The position numbers were made by a program, and so were the translations under genes. Below, piece by piece: positions 1 through 10,460 of a stretch of 64,000 nucleotides of DNA (position 1 is its first letter; the number at the start of each line of letters is the position of its first letter). The notes below the pieces were generated by a model, which saw nothing but the letters and a program-made list of their open reading frames with translations, did not search any database and was not told where the DNA came from. Source of the DNA: Atopsyche davidsoni (Eukaryota > Arthropoda > Insecta > Trichoptera > Hydrobiosidae); NCBI GenBank assembly GCA_022113835.1, contig JAILWY010000018.1, forward strand, positions 16,763,501 through 16,827,500. The letters are read 5' to 3'.

Positions 1-3000
1 TGAAAACATGGTAAAAGTAATCTTCATTCTTAAAAATGTTATGATACCGCTTAGAAGATCGCTACTATGAGAAAATAAATATGTCAGTTTGCTTGAATGG
101 GCATTAAAAAAAGTGAACATATATCAAAACAACCTGTTTCATATTTACTTTTATAATCGTTTGAAGTTAGTAATTACAACGTGACGCAACATAAAGATAA
201 TGATTCCAGGTCGTATTGTTAATATTTAAATTATAGGTTTGCTATAAAATGTTATTCAAGTCAATAACGCAATATGTGGAATGGTCCATTAAATAATGTA
301 CGATAGATAATTTATGCAAATAATACATCAGGGGGGCATTAGGCTTGACAGCCTGCGGAGTCGGTGACATCATTCGCGCTCGCGAGGAGAGAGTCTTTAC
401 TTTGTAGTGTTCTGTAGTATCATGATTGCAATCTTTATGTGTGTATAATCAATTTGTCTACGATATAAAAAAAACCATAAGATCGATCTACTAAAAGTAA
501 TTATAATTTAAAACATCTATATATTATGTTTATATCGATACAGTGCGAAGATAAGAACGCTATTACAAATGTTCTGTTTGATAAAAGAAATTCAATTTTA
601 TGATTTAAAATTTGTTTTTAATACTAGTGCGAATATAATATATATTATATATAAAAATTGCATTATGACAATTATGTCAACAAATCTGTGAAGCAGTGAT
701 TTAACTGCAGCACATCATGAATCTGCTAGTATGTATCTCCACGCAGCTGCAACTAGATTGTACTTGTCTCAGACACGTCTGTCGAGGACAACGTGCAAGC
801 TGGCATGCAATGCGCTCACGTGCGGCATGCACTTATGCTTCCTTTCAACCGCAAAGTCACGTATGCCAGGATATTAACTGCCAACACCCCCAAACCTAAT
901 TTATCTATTCGTAAGTTTTTTTCTTTTATAGAATGTCCACTTTGCACTTGTCCAGTATTTATTGAAAACAATAATACACGTGGAAGGTTTTGACGCATGC
1001 AACGTTCAACATAAAATTGAGAAAAAATAAAACGAAAACAATACCAGTAAATCAAGCAGAGCATTCAAAACCGAAATGATTTATAATATTTCTTTTATTC
1101 CGCTATGTGTACAGTTAAAGCCTTCTCGTAAATACTTCTCAAAAGCTTGCTTTAAAATAAACTTCATCTGACACATTCACTGACAGTCTTCCACATTCCG
1201 GGCTTCGAGAAAAAATAAATTTGTCTAAAAGGTTTAAATAATCACTTAGGAGGCTGGCAACACCCGAGCACCTGGCACGTGACCTGGGCGAGAGGGAAGG
1301 GTTTGGGCGAATACTCCACCCTCTTTTCCTCCCGCTCTCTCTAGACACCCCTTAGATTTTTGAAAAGTTAATTCATCTCTATCAGTCCCACGGTCGTGGA
1401 TGTCGAAGAAGCTCTCGCCTCTGAAGGGAACAAATTATCACGACATAAAAATCTTGCTACAGGTATTGAATATTAATAAGGCATAAAGAAAATCGCTAGC
1501 GATGTCATCAAAAATGTTATAAAAGTTATTTTTTATGAAACCTGTAAAGAATTTCATTAATTTTGCAAATATTACTAAAAAATAAAAATAGAATTTCATT
1601 AAAAACGTCCCGATTAAAACGAATCACATGCTGTAAATGAAAAGTTGATTTAAGATATTTTATATAATTTATTGTTTGACGATGTTGATTTCAAAACGTC
1701 AAAAAGCGGTGAAAATAAAACGAGAAAAGGATGACAAAAAATCCTCAGCAATCACACAAAGCAAAGCCCAAGCTACGAAAACAAAAACACCGTTTCAGAG
1801 GGTCAAAGATGAACTTGCAATATTTTATTTTACTATAACATAAAAGGATATTTTATATATGGTCAGTAGGTGTGAGTTAATTAATGATCGGGCTTTGGGT
1901 GAACCGCTCACAGAATTCGGCAATGCGGCATATAAAATTAATAAATCTGCTGATATAATCTTCCAGCCTTACAGAATCAGTTTACTCGTTAACCGAAACG
2001 TAATAAATCATGCAGAATAAGTAAATATTGCTGTGCTGTCTTAAGCCGTGTAATTATATTCTGAGAAACTCCTTCAATCCTAAACCTAATCTGGCCAGTG
2101 TTGAAACAAACCACAGGGGGCCCCGGCGAACATGCAATATCGCACACGAAGAGGTTTTTATTATTAATAGTACGTTATCATTAAATCAATTTTCATTATA
2201 TTTAACCTGGTTCGTATTACGACTACCCGTCTGATTGCGTCATAAATTCTAACAGGTGAGTAAGCGAAGAGGACAGGTTCGTGGAAAGTGCATAATCCCG
2301 CGAGAGTATAAAATATTGCTCCTTATCGATTTACTTTGCAAGCGTTGGAGGAAGACCGCCTCTGTAACCTGAACTTTCGTAGAAACCAAACAGTAATATC
2401 GTGGATCAAGTTTTCTTGTAGAGATCATCTTTTCAATAAGAAAAGCTTTTGGACTGAGTTTTCGTCAAGAATCGTGTCACATTGCTACTTTAAATAATAC
2501 GAAATTTATTAAAACTTTGTTTGAGTTTATAATGTTTTATTCATTTCAAATGAAATATTGTGTATTCTATGTGCAAGCTGGGAAACGATGTCTTCAAAAA
2601 TATATTACTTATGTATAATAAACACAAAAAGTACACAATTTTGTGAATACGTTACGACTTGTCAGTCGTTGTTACAAGTTGATTTGATTTTCTTGATGTT
2701 TCGGTACCATTGCTGGGAGCATCTTCAAGGATTTTAAACGTCGGAGGAGTAAAAACACTCAATAGCTTATATTCTTATAACTTTCTAAAAGCAAATTAAA
2801 ATCAGTTGATTCGAAGTATACGTGCCTCGGATTCGCGCTGATATATCCGAGAAGTTTTCGACCAAAAATCAGCCAACGCGCCAAAAGCTGAAAAAAATCT
2901 TCATTTATATTTTTTCGCTTAATATATTTTTTAGTGATAAATCCATTTTTACGAAAAAAATATAGTGATATTTTTAAACCATCGAATTTTCGACTCAAGG

Positions 3001-3202
3001 TTATATGTATTATTAGGTTGTTTGTAGTCCTTTTTTATGTTATGATGAAAATATGTAAATTTGTTTTTTTAATTGCTGCTGTTTTTCACAAGACTGTATA
3101 CATTTTTTTTTTATTAAACAACAAATATTTAAAAGGAAGTGAATTCACAAGAAATTTTAATAATAACTTAAATAGTCAACTTGTTTGAAAACTGTGATAG
3201 TG

Positions 3203-3243
<41 letters not shown>

Positions 3244-6200
3244 TTACTCACTGTCTTATCTGTTTAAAATGATTTTTTTATGAAGAAATACAGTACAATC
3301 CATCATCTTCAAATATAATTAAATTATTTATTTTCCTTACACTGAAATCACAAAGATCCAATGTCTCCCTGGAGAAAATGCTTCGTTTCCGTCTCAAGTT
3401 ATATATTTACCAAGTGTCAGTGGTTGTATCACGAGAAAAACAGATCAAATTTGATTGATTTTGTGATATATGGTTGTCCCCATGCGTAGTAATTGGCTGT
3501 ACAAATGCAGAATATAATATCAAGCCATTAACCAAGTCTAGAAATATTGGAATAGGTGGCGTTGAGAAAACTCGCGGCGCCTTGCTTGTTGCTATTAAGA
3601 GCCTTTTCGCTCTCGAGTGTTCTAATTAAGGCACTCGTTTCTTCTTTGCTAATTGTTGTGGAAATTGAATTTGCTTTGTAAATTTCCTAAGGTGATTTTT
3701 ATGCAAAGAGATACTTTAAGTAAACGGTATAATTCTAAGATATTACATTTTTCGAATACGTTGGCGTATTTTTATAAAAAGTGAAAAAAAAAAATAGCTT
3801 GGGTGATAGTAAAAATACAAAAAAGCAAGATCAGTGAGTTTTAGAGTCTTGATAACATAATATGTTACCATAAATCATATTAACTTTGCGATAGCAATGC
3901 TTCTTCAACATCTCATCTCAAGTCATCTTATTATTAGATTTAATTATAAATTATATTTTTCGCAGTAAATGTATCCATTTCTACAATTAACAAACAATAA
4001 TGTTTTTATACTAAACCGGAATATATGAAATGATCTCTACTTGTTAAATGTATAACATTAGAATAAACCGTACATTAAAATAAGCCGTAAATTTTAGATA
4101 TTAAAAACACTTTTGTGGTAAAAATTAAGATAAAATGTTTTGCCAGGATGTGCCTATGAATTTATTTTAAAAGAAAAATTCAACTAATTTCATCTATAAA
4201 TTAAAAAATGGATATTACATAAAAAGAAAATAGAGAAAAACACCCGCATGAAATATTCAGATTCTAGTATAGAATAAATAGAAATAGTAGCTTAATGTTG
4301 AAAATTTGCAAGCTGAAAGATATCAGTAGAAGTTTCAAAGAGGTGCTGGAAAACAAATTGTTCATGAGAGATATCGCGAAGGTGACCTCCGAGCCCCATC
4401 GACTCCACCTCGTCTGGGCTGATCCGTATCACGACTGAAGCTCTTAATATAAATTGAATTCATCCCCGATAAATAATTAAATACCCTGTTTATTTATTTT
4501 AAACAAGGGATTATCTCAGTTCGTGATATATGAGACAAGAAATTCCGAAATTCTCTAGTGAAAAGGGTGTAGGCTTCACTAATAATTAAAATATGTCGAC
4601 GGCTATTTTAAGGTGAACTTTAATATATTTTATGTTTACATCTTAAGCCCAAGGTTATAATTATTAAAACGAAAATCAGGAACGTCTGATAAATTGTAAT
4701 CAAATCTAAATCTTAACCCATTGTTTAAAATATACCAATAAACTCGTTAAGGCAGTACTAAAATTTAACTGGATGATAAAACATTCAATATATAAGGGTA
4801 TTTGAGAAAGTCCAATAAATTAAGTTCATGAAAGTATAAAGATTTCCAAAAAAAAAAAAACTGATTGAATCAATAATGATATTGCTCTTGAAACTCTCAC
4901 TAATAGTAATAAACTAGCTAGTCTGCAAAAACCATTTTACTTTGCTTGTGATCAGATTGTGATGTGAACGGTTTTTTTAAATAGATCTTTTATAATTTGA
5001 TTAAATATTTAAAAAAAATCAAAATATATATATTTCCGTGGCCTATTTAATATAGTATCCCAGCGACCCTGTTACTTTACTATAAGTATGGAGAAATTCG
5101 ATTTACAGGATTTTAAGTCCAAATCCGAGACGGTGGAATGCTCACAGTTCGCCGTTATGTTTGGAGTTTTATTAACCAAGAAAATATCGCAACCAGTAAC
5201 CGAGGCGGACCTCCCGCCATGGAGAATAGGAAAAGGTCGATAAACAGTGTCGGCTTATGATATAACAGGATGTAGGTCCCTTACTCACCGTAATACCTAC
5301 TCATATTGGCTTTGCCCGAGTCGGTATATTTCCCGATTTTATTGCATGATTTTACGATCAAACATAAAATTTTCGTATAGTAAATTTGTCATTGCATTAT
5401 GAACACTTTTGTCGATATGATTTTGTAGACTTTAGATTAAACGACAAAGTTTTTTTATTTTTTGTTTTGTTTACTCAAATGATAAACATCTCGTCGTAAA
5501 AAAAGTTTACTGACTCGTTGAATTGTTAAATATTATTGTAGTACAAAATCTGTCCATAGTAAATAAAATAATTGTTTTTAGATTAAGAGACATTTTTGTT
5601 GTTAGCTTCAGTATTATATATATAAAATTTGTTTTAATATATTAAACAAATTGTCTACCAAAAATCTGTCAATACACAAAACTTGCTATCATAATTATTT
5701 TAGTTTGATTGTAAACAAGGATACACCTGGGTCTTACGGGTATTATATGAAAAAATACGTAGTTATCAATGAGCCAAATAAATGAATTATTGAATGAAAT
5801 ATAATACCCAACTGTCGTTTTCTAGTTTTGAAGTCAATAATAAAGACCTGTTAGTCGGATAAGCTGTTGTCCACGTGGCGTGTAGGGAGTCTCACTGGAA
5901 AAGCTTTTGACGACCGTTTATCGCTTATCTCCTCTTGTTGAATTATTTATGTCGTCTATAAGTTTGTTTTACAAATCGCTTTGGGAAAATCCTTTGGAAG
6001 TTTAGATAATATTTCAAAGTTTTAAAAGCGAGTGAATAGAGCAGAAAATAGTCCCTTTTGTTAGAGAAAGTACTTGAATAAATGTTTCGACATTAAATAT
6101 ACCGGCACTCGATTTGTTTTCAGCAAGTTCAAATAGATACCGGATTCCGGAAGAGAGGAAGCATTTATAATTGAGTATGAAGCAAAGACAAACAAAATAA

Positions 6201-7035
6201 TAGCTTCGGATACTAATTATAGTACTGAAGTTTGCAAATCTTAAAACACAAACAACAAGCTCAAACTGTTGACTTTCAAATTAACAATATCATCAATTAA
6301 AATTTGAGTTAATATTTTACCTTGAAAACGGAAACCATTCAAAGTTTTTGGAATCGATTTAATGATTAATTTTTTTTTAATATTTTCTAAACATCGTTAT
6401 ATGACTTTTTATATTTATATTATAATTATAAATATTTATTTAAATAAACTTATTTTTATTTAATCAAATAAGCATACGTATTACTTCAGAAAACTTTACT
6501 TCGTAAACAAACAACATTAGTCACGTCGTTAGTACCTAATTATGCATTAAAATTGCAATTAGTAGTAAATGACCATAATAAAAATAGCTATAAAAATTAA
6601 TATTAATTTAGAAGTTCAGCTGTGATATGCCGTTAATACATCCGTACAGATACGAAAGTTTCAATTAATAAAAACAGCGAAGGCAAGAAAGAAAAAATTT
6701 CAAGTAATAATACCTGAACCTGCAGTATTTTTTAACTTTCAACAAAATTTCTCAAAAAGTTTCGTATTCTATTCGCGGCCAAAAAAAACCACTAACGGAT
6801 TCTGCCTGGCTAATTGAAACTAATTAGTTTGTTTTATCAAAATCTTTTAAACTTTGTTTTAATTATTCAAACTCGCTATCGGATTAAAACGTACACCTCA
6901 AGACGTTGAACATAAGGTCTTATATTTTTATGACTCAGAAAAAAGTTAAAAATGTATAAACTTAACGGGTACAGGTTTTGAAAAGTTAATATTTTATTTT
7001 AAAAAATGGATTTTGATCACAAGCTTTCTTCGATC
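1..7035. other. AT-rich non-coding stretch with scattered GC blocks
   Basis: No gene is recognised here. The short open frames (such as 717-899, 816-1064, 2028-2234, 2759-2998 and 2934-3188) have no familiar domain, overlap one another on both strands, and are of a length expected by chance. Denser GC/CpG blocks stand out at about 330-400, 1245-1435, 2100-2145, 4380-4440, 5040-5340 and 5860-5940. The last has GATAA-type motifs. These blocks may be regulatory or may be degraded repeats. The rest is A/T runs with nothing I can assign. Confidence 0.6.
3206..3239. repeat. (AT)n microsatellite
   Basis: An uninterrupted run of about 17 AT dinucleotides. It is self-complementary and probably length-polymorphic. 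Confidence 0.95.
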
Positions 7036-7039
7036 AAAC

Positions 7040-7110
7040 TGTTTGGGGTTCACTTGTCACGACAGGGATCGAACCGGTAATCTCTTCACAGTCTAACCAC
7101 CGAGCCAATA
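7040..7110 (-). repeat. tRNA-derived SINE head (A and B boxes)
   Basis: On the minus strand this reads as a tRNA-like promoter. The A-box-like TGGCTCGGTGG lies at 7107-7097 and is followed by TTAGAC. The B box GGTTCGATCCC lies at 7075-7065. The gap of about 21 bases is shorter than in most intact tRNAs. I could not fold a complete cloverleaf with an acceptor stem, so a SINE head or tRNA pseudogene is likelier than a working tRNA. A similar arrangement occurs at 46355-46415. Confidence 0.5.
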
Positions 7111-7424
7111 AATCAGCTTAGATTTATTTTTATCAAAGTACTTTTGCAAATAGTTATTTTGCAATATCTTAAATATATTACATAAAAAAATAACACACGT
7201 TCAGAATTTTTGTTTTTGGTATTTACATCTATGTAGAATATTGGTTTTAGTTCATATGTGATGTATCATTGTGTAGTTTTTCATGTAATTGCCTATTTTC
7301 TTCCAATGATGTTTTAAAAAAAATCAAAAATAAATCTTTTGGTAATACCATATCTTGAATTTGAGTATGTTCGTGTAGAATTATTTTGTGTTTTTTGATG
7401 TTGTAGAAGGGTCGCTAATCCCGG

Positions 7425-7915
7425 AACTGGGATCCTGACCAGGAAATCAAAGTGAGGATTGAGACAGCACGCAGTACATTCAATAATTTGAGGAAAGTTC
7501 TATGCTCAAGAGACATAACCCTGAAATATAAGGGGAGATTCACTAAGTGTTATGTCGTGATGAAGCAAGGACACTCAATTAAAGCGGCAGAAATGTGGTT
7601 GGATAGGAGAATCCTTAAGACATCGTGGGTTGATCGCGTCACAAACGAAAGAATCTTGCACTCTTGACGTTGGTAAAAAAGCAAATGGTCTCCTATTTTG
7701 GCGGCATTTTTTGCAGCAATAAGTATGCCATCCTCCAGCTGATCGTCCAAGAAAAAATCGAAGGAAAAAGGGGCATTGGAAGAAGGAAGTTCACGGGGAC
7801 GCGGAATATGCGCCAGTGGCTGGAGATCGGAAGGGTACCCGGACTGGTGAGACTGGCCTAGGATGGAGAAAAGTTCAAGGGAATGGTCACCTACTTCCTT
7901 TGAGGAGAGGCAACA
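7425..7915 (+). pseudogene. RTE-like non-LTR retrotransposon, broken C-terminal part of the reverse transcriptase ORF
   Basis: The conceptual translation carries the conserved C-terminal signature of the RTE-type endonuclease/reverse transcriptases common in insects. A block reading PDQEIKVRIETARSTFNN (from about 7431) is followed by LCSRDITLKYKGR, a block around AAEMWLDRRILK, and WVDRVTNERIL (to about 7661). A second frame (7664-7861) continues with IEGKRGIGRRKF, RNMRQWLEI and LVRLA. A third frame ends in FKGMVTYFL followed by a TGA at about 7903. The stop after ILHS and the frame changes mean it cannot encode a working protein. The polymerase catalytic domain is absent, so this is a 5'-truncated remnant. 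A second copy lies at 10160-10460. The terminal bases (ATGGTCACCT to TTTGAGGAGAGGCA) resemble the tail of the five-copy repeat elsewhere in the window. Confidence 0.82.
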
Positions 7916-7954
7916 GACGGCCTGCTGCAGTAGCACAATCGGCTTCCGAAGAAG

Positions 7955-8320
7955 CACGGTGTAAATTGAATAGTAGAACCGCACGAGTCCTCACTTACGC
8001 CTGCCCCATCTGGGGATACATCCCGCCTGAAAGACACAAGCCTCTCCAGGTAATCCAAAATAAAATCCCAAAATAAAAATGCCCAGCTCCATAGAGACAC
8101 CGACTCCAAAACGATCCAAGAGGTCATCATCGACCTCGCACACTCCTTCCAAAACTCTACCCACTTAGTTCCAAACCCCTCAATCAACACACTTTTTGAT
8201 TACAACCTCGAGGACTGCCTCTACAAAAAAAGGCCATTCCGACACCAACATAACCCCACGGTGACACAAGTCACCCAGTGACTTTGAAGGCGCTGAAGGA
8301 AAATCTTCCTGTTTCGAGAA
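7955..8320 (+). pseudogene. Jockey-like non-LTR retrotransposon, 3' end (ORF2 C-terminus plus 3' UTR)
   Basis: The translation contains LTYACPIWGYIPPE and LQVIQNKIPK, the thumb-proximal block typical of Jockey-clade reverse transcriptases. After a stop at about 8074 a different frame continues with NAQLHRDTDSKTIQEVI and a Jockey-like C-terminus that ends at TGA 8279-8281. The 3' UTR (ACTTTGAAGGCGCTGAAGG and TCTTCCTGTTTCG) recurs at 9886-9984 on the same strand, and twice on the opposite strand at 55803-55978. The copy is 5'-truncated and frameshifted, hence dead. It abuts the tail of the RTE-like remnant, suggesting insertion into or beside it. The exact junction, between 7915 and 7958, is not resolved. 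Confidence 0.8.
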
Positions 8321-8382
8321 CCGCACTAGCCAATATCACAGTTGGAGTTTACTGTTGGGATTAGCAAGATGGCAGGACTTAC

Positions 8383-8750
8383 CTTTGTAGGAGGGTGCGT
8401 AGGTGTTAGTGGTGCTGGCCGTGCGCGCCTCCTGGGCGCTCTGGGCGCGACAGCGCGGGCAGGGCGGCGGCCAGCGTCGAGGCGGCGCGGGCGGCGCGGG
8501 CGGCGGCGACGGCGAGGCCGAGGCCGGCGACCAGCCGCCCGGCGCCCCCGGGCCCGCGAACGCGATCGCGGCGACCGGCGCCGACGACCGGCGACCGGAG
8601 GCGACCGGCGACCGGCGACCGGAGGCGACCGGCGACCGGCGACCGGAGGCGACCGGCGACCGGCGACCGGCGGCGGCAACCGGCTAGCGACGCGACGGGG
8701 GGCTCGAGGCTCTACCGGCGGCGCGGCTCGGAGCGTTCAGTTTCCCGGCC
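8383..8750 (-). other. GC-rich CpG island with splice-like borders (possible non-coding exon)
   Basis: This block is extremely rich in CpG, in sharp contrast to its flanks. On the minus strand it is entered through a run of 14 T followed by GCAG (GCAG at 8754-8751), and it ends in CTACAAAG followed by GTAAGT (8382-8377). Both match consensus splice sites. No frame is open from the acceptor: stops occur within about 12, 39 and 66 nt in the three frames, and I see no ATG on that strand. As an exon it would be untranslated or a late-starting frame of Arg/Pro-rich low-complexity sequence. Alternatives are a pure minisatellite island, or a GC-rich fragment carrying a poly(A) tail on the plus strand. 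It lies between the Jockey-like end and the TIR transposon. Confidence 0.25.
8591..8670. repeat. 24-bp GC minisatellite with 7-bp sub-repeat
   Basis: Three exact copies of a 24-bp unit (8591-8614, 8615-8638, 8639-8662) and a partial fourth. Each is built from a shorter GCGACCG motif and a GCGACCGGAG variant. On the minus strand the array reads as a repeated PPVAGRRS-type peptide, but nothing shows that it is translated. Confidence 0.95.
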
Positions 8751-8991
8751 CTGCAAAAAAAAAAAAAACATCAATGCATATAAATTACTACTTACATTTA
8801 TATAAAACATAATATTTTTCTCAATTATCATCTTCGACAAGAGTTCACATTCTTTGCGCATACTGTGCAAGGCTCCGTCTCCTATATGGTGTCCAAACAG
8901 AGTATCGGGTATTTGTTAGCTCAGTAAAACAAAAACTACTAGTAATCAAGTATTTTTTTTATTGTTGTTTGTAAGAATACAAAATAGAAAA

Positions 8992-9105
8992 TTATTTTAA
9001 AAAGATGATGTTATCCAAGTGATTGTTACGCTGCTGGCACTCTTCTAATCTGGAACGAAGATTGCTGATAACACGCTGACACATCGCCCTCAATATTGCT
9101 GCCAT
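8992..9105 (-). pseudogene. transposase C-terminus (separated fragment)
   Basis: The last 37 codons read from MAAILRAMCQRVI through LRSRLEECQQRN to HLDNIIFLK and a stop. This pattern, a basic helix and then a Leu/Glu/Cys helix ending near HLDNIIF, is the usual C-terminus of insect DDE_3-type Tc1/mariner transposases. It should directly follow the block at 9335-9602, but about 200 bp of LTR-like sequence intervenes. The distance from its stop to the left TIR (about 75 bp) fits a normal 3' end. Confidence 0.65.
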
Positions 9106-9159
9106 TTTTGACCTGATGTTTTGTTTACTCTTTTCGCCGTAATATTTGTGATGGTTGCA

Positions 9160-9335
9160 GGATTGATGTATTGGTTGAAAATCAGAAAGCTGGCGAAATA
9201 ATTTGCGTATTCGTAATTTATTCAATATAACTACACTGGATAGATATACACGTGGTTACTGCTTCGATGCCGCAAGGTCTCTCTAGAGAGGCGCGGGGAA
9301 GCCACTTATATAGGGTCCCGACGCCTCCGTGAGTA
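9160..9335 (-). repeat. TATA-containing LTR-like repeat, copy 1 (inserted in the transposase)
   Basis: On the minus strand this sequence has CACGGA, a TATATAAG box (about 9312-9305), a GC-rich leader with TCTCTAGAGAGACC, CAGTAACCACGT, an AATAAA-like stretch, and GCAAATTATTTCGCCAGC. The same order, with moderate divergence, is found on the plus strand at 9835-10142. A core promoter followed by a polyadenylation-like signal suggests part of an LTR retrotransposon end, but I see no primer binding site, gag or pol. It could be another repeat with a promoter. Confidence 0.45.
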
Positions 9336-9602
9336 ACGCAAAAAATAAGGGGCATCTCCAGAATTATTTATGAGGTGTGGTTGACACAATCCGGATGACT
9401 GTATGACGCTTGGTCCGATGTAGGTACTAACCCCTACACTCTCATAAACTCTACTTTTAAGGTATCCCCATACGAAATAGTCAAGAGGGCTAAGGTCGGG
9501 ACTTTTGGAAGGCCAGTTGATGTGCAAGTGGCCCCGTCTTGTTGGAACCACGTTCTTGAGTTGAAACCTTGAAACTCCTGCAACTCTGGGCCCAAAAAAT
9601 TT
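9335..9602 (-). pseudogene. transposase central fragment (DDE_3-like), frameshifted
   Basis: The translated block contains YAEKFFGPRVAG, a WFQQDGAT motif holding the second catalytic Asp (read in a neighbouring frame at about 9545-9520), then SPDLSPLDYFVWGYLK and SRVYE. The last block holds the third catalytic position, as Asp in SPDLSPLDYF. The two motifs are in different frames and the spacer expected between them is missing, so a deletion with frameshift has destroyed the active site. The N-terminal DNA-binding domain and first catalytic Asp are absent. Confidence 0.8.
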
Positions 9603-9834
9603 CTCAGCATATCGCAATAACGGACACTAAAACAAATACCCGATACTCTTTTTGGACACCCTATATAAAGCTACATAAACAAAAATTATTGTTGGCAGCA
9701 GAGAGTTGATAGACAACTTCCAAATCAACATTGACAATGTAGCAGTCGGTACACCTGCACCGAACTATGAGTCACAAAATTCGTCGGACTGCGCCGTCCG
9801 AGCTACGAATCAGCGGTTGACAGTGGTGTAACAA

Positions 9835-10142
9835 TACGTATCCACGGATACTATATAAAGAGCTCTCCGCGCTTCTCGCATCAGAACCCCATGGTGACAC
9901 ACGTCACCTAGTGATTTTGAAGGCGTTAAAGGAACTAACATTTTTTCCTGTTCCGCCGAAAAAAACAGAATAATAGATAGATAGATCTCGCGTCAGAGAG
10001 ACCTCGAGACAGACAGAAACAGAGACCTCACACCATTGACACAGTAACCACGTATAATTCCATCTTGTATAGTTATTAATAATATATTTAGAATTCGCAA
10101 ATTATTTCGCCAGCCTTCTGATATTGAAACCACTCATCTTCC
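9835..10142 (+). repeat. TATA-containing LTR-like repeat, copy 2, interrupted by a Jockey-like 3' end
   Basis: This is the counterpart of copy 1 in the opposite orientation. It has CACGGATAC, a TATATAAAG box at 9852-9860, a leader, CAGTAACCACGT (about 10045), a TATTTAGAATTC stretch, and GCAAATTATTTCGCCAGC ending near CCTGCAAC (about 10142). A retrotransposon tail occupies 9886-9984, flanked by near-identical 12-bp direct repeats. Just upstream (9778-9812) is an imperfect inverted repeat with ATTCGT and ACGAAT ends. Confidence 0.45.
9886..9984 (+). mobile_element. Jockey-like 3' UTR, 5'-truncated insertion with target-site duplication
   Basis: The sequence starts ACCCCATGGTGACACACGTC and matches the 3' part of the Jockey-like copy at 8247-8310. 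It ends in an A-rich run and a short GATA-type repeat (AATAGATAGATAGA), typical of non-LTR tails. It is bounded by TCTCGCATCAGA at 9874-9885 and TCTCGCGTCAGA at 9985-9996, which read as a 12-bp target-site duplication with one later change. It carries no coding capacity. Confidence 0.75.
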
Positions 10143-10159
10143 TGCAACAACAAAACAAC

Positions 10160-10460
10160 AAAGTAGTGGAGAGAGTGAAAAAAATTAAATACTTGGCAGC
10201 TGGCTAGATGAGATCTGTGATCCTGACCGAGAAATCAATGTGAGATTTGAGACAGCACGTAATGCATTCAACAATTTTAGAAAATTATGTGCAAGAGACA
10301 TATCATTAAAGTGAACTTCTGTCGATGGTAAAATAGTATGTCACCTTTTTTGGTCTTATTTTTAGAAATAATGAATACAGGAAAAATCGAAGGAAAAACC
10401 AAGGAGGAAACTAACTTTTGTCGGGAGTACGGCTGAATTATTAAGATGGATGCGTTCAAT
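10160..10460 (+). pseudogene. RTE-like retrotransposon fragment, second copy
   Basis: The broken translation reads VERVKKIKYLAAG, then, in a shifted frame, DPDREINVRFETARNAFNN and LCARDISLK, then a stop. After a jump it resumes with VTFFGLIFRNNEY and KIEGKTKEE. The order matches the copy at 7425-7915 but begins slightly further upstream. The segment holding the WVDRVTN block has been deleted. Because both copies cover the same region of the protein, they are independent insertions, not one element split by the intervening cluster. Confidence 0.72.

Larger units (their letters stand above)
8887..9661 (-). mobile_element. Tc1/mariner-superfamily (DDE_3-like) transposon, defective, with both terminal inverted repeats
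   Basis: Terminal inverted repeats of 31 bp lie at 8887-8917 and 9631-9661. They start with GGTGTCCAAA and end in CGGGTATTTGTT, and differ at only two positions. Each is flanked by TA (8885-8886 and 9662-9663), the target preference of this superfamily. Between them are remnants of a transposase on the minus strand: a central block at about 9602-9335 and a C-terminus at 9105-8992. The N-terminal half is missing, because coding sequence begins only about 40 bp inside the right TIR. An unrelated TATA-containing sequence (about 9160-9335) separates the two coding pieces. The element is non-autonomous and dead. Confidence 0.85.

Noticed and set aside
8326..8812. GC-rich Arg/Pro/Gly open frames on both strands
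   Set aside because: Long frames on both strands at once are expected in very GC-rich sequence lacking AT-rich stops. The repeated peptide comes from the 24-bp minisatellite.
9778..9815. Imperfect hairpin ATTCGT ... ACGAAT with CGGAC/GTCCG stems as a possible RNA gene
   Set aside because: Too short and isolated. It is probably part of the LTR-like repeat flank.
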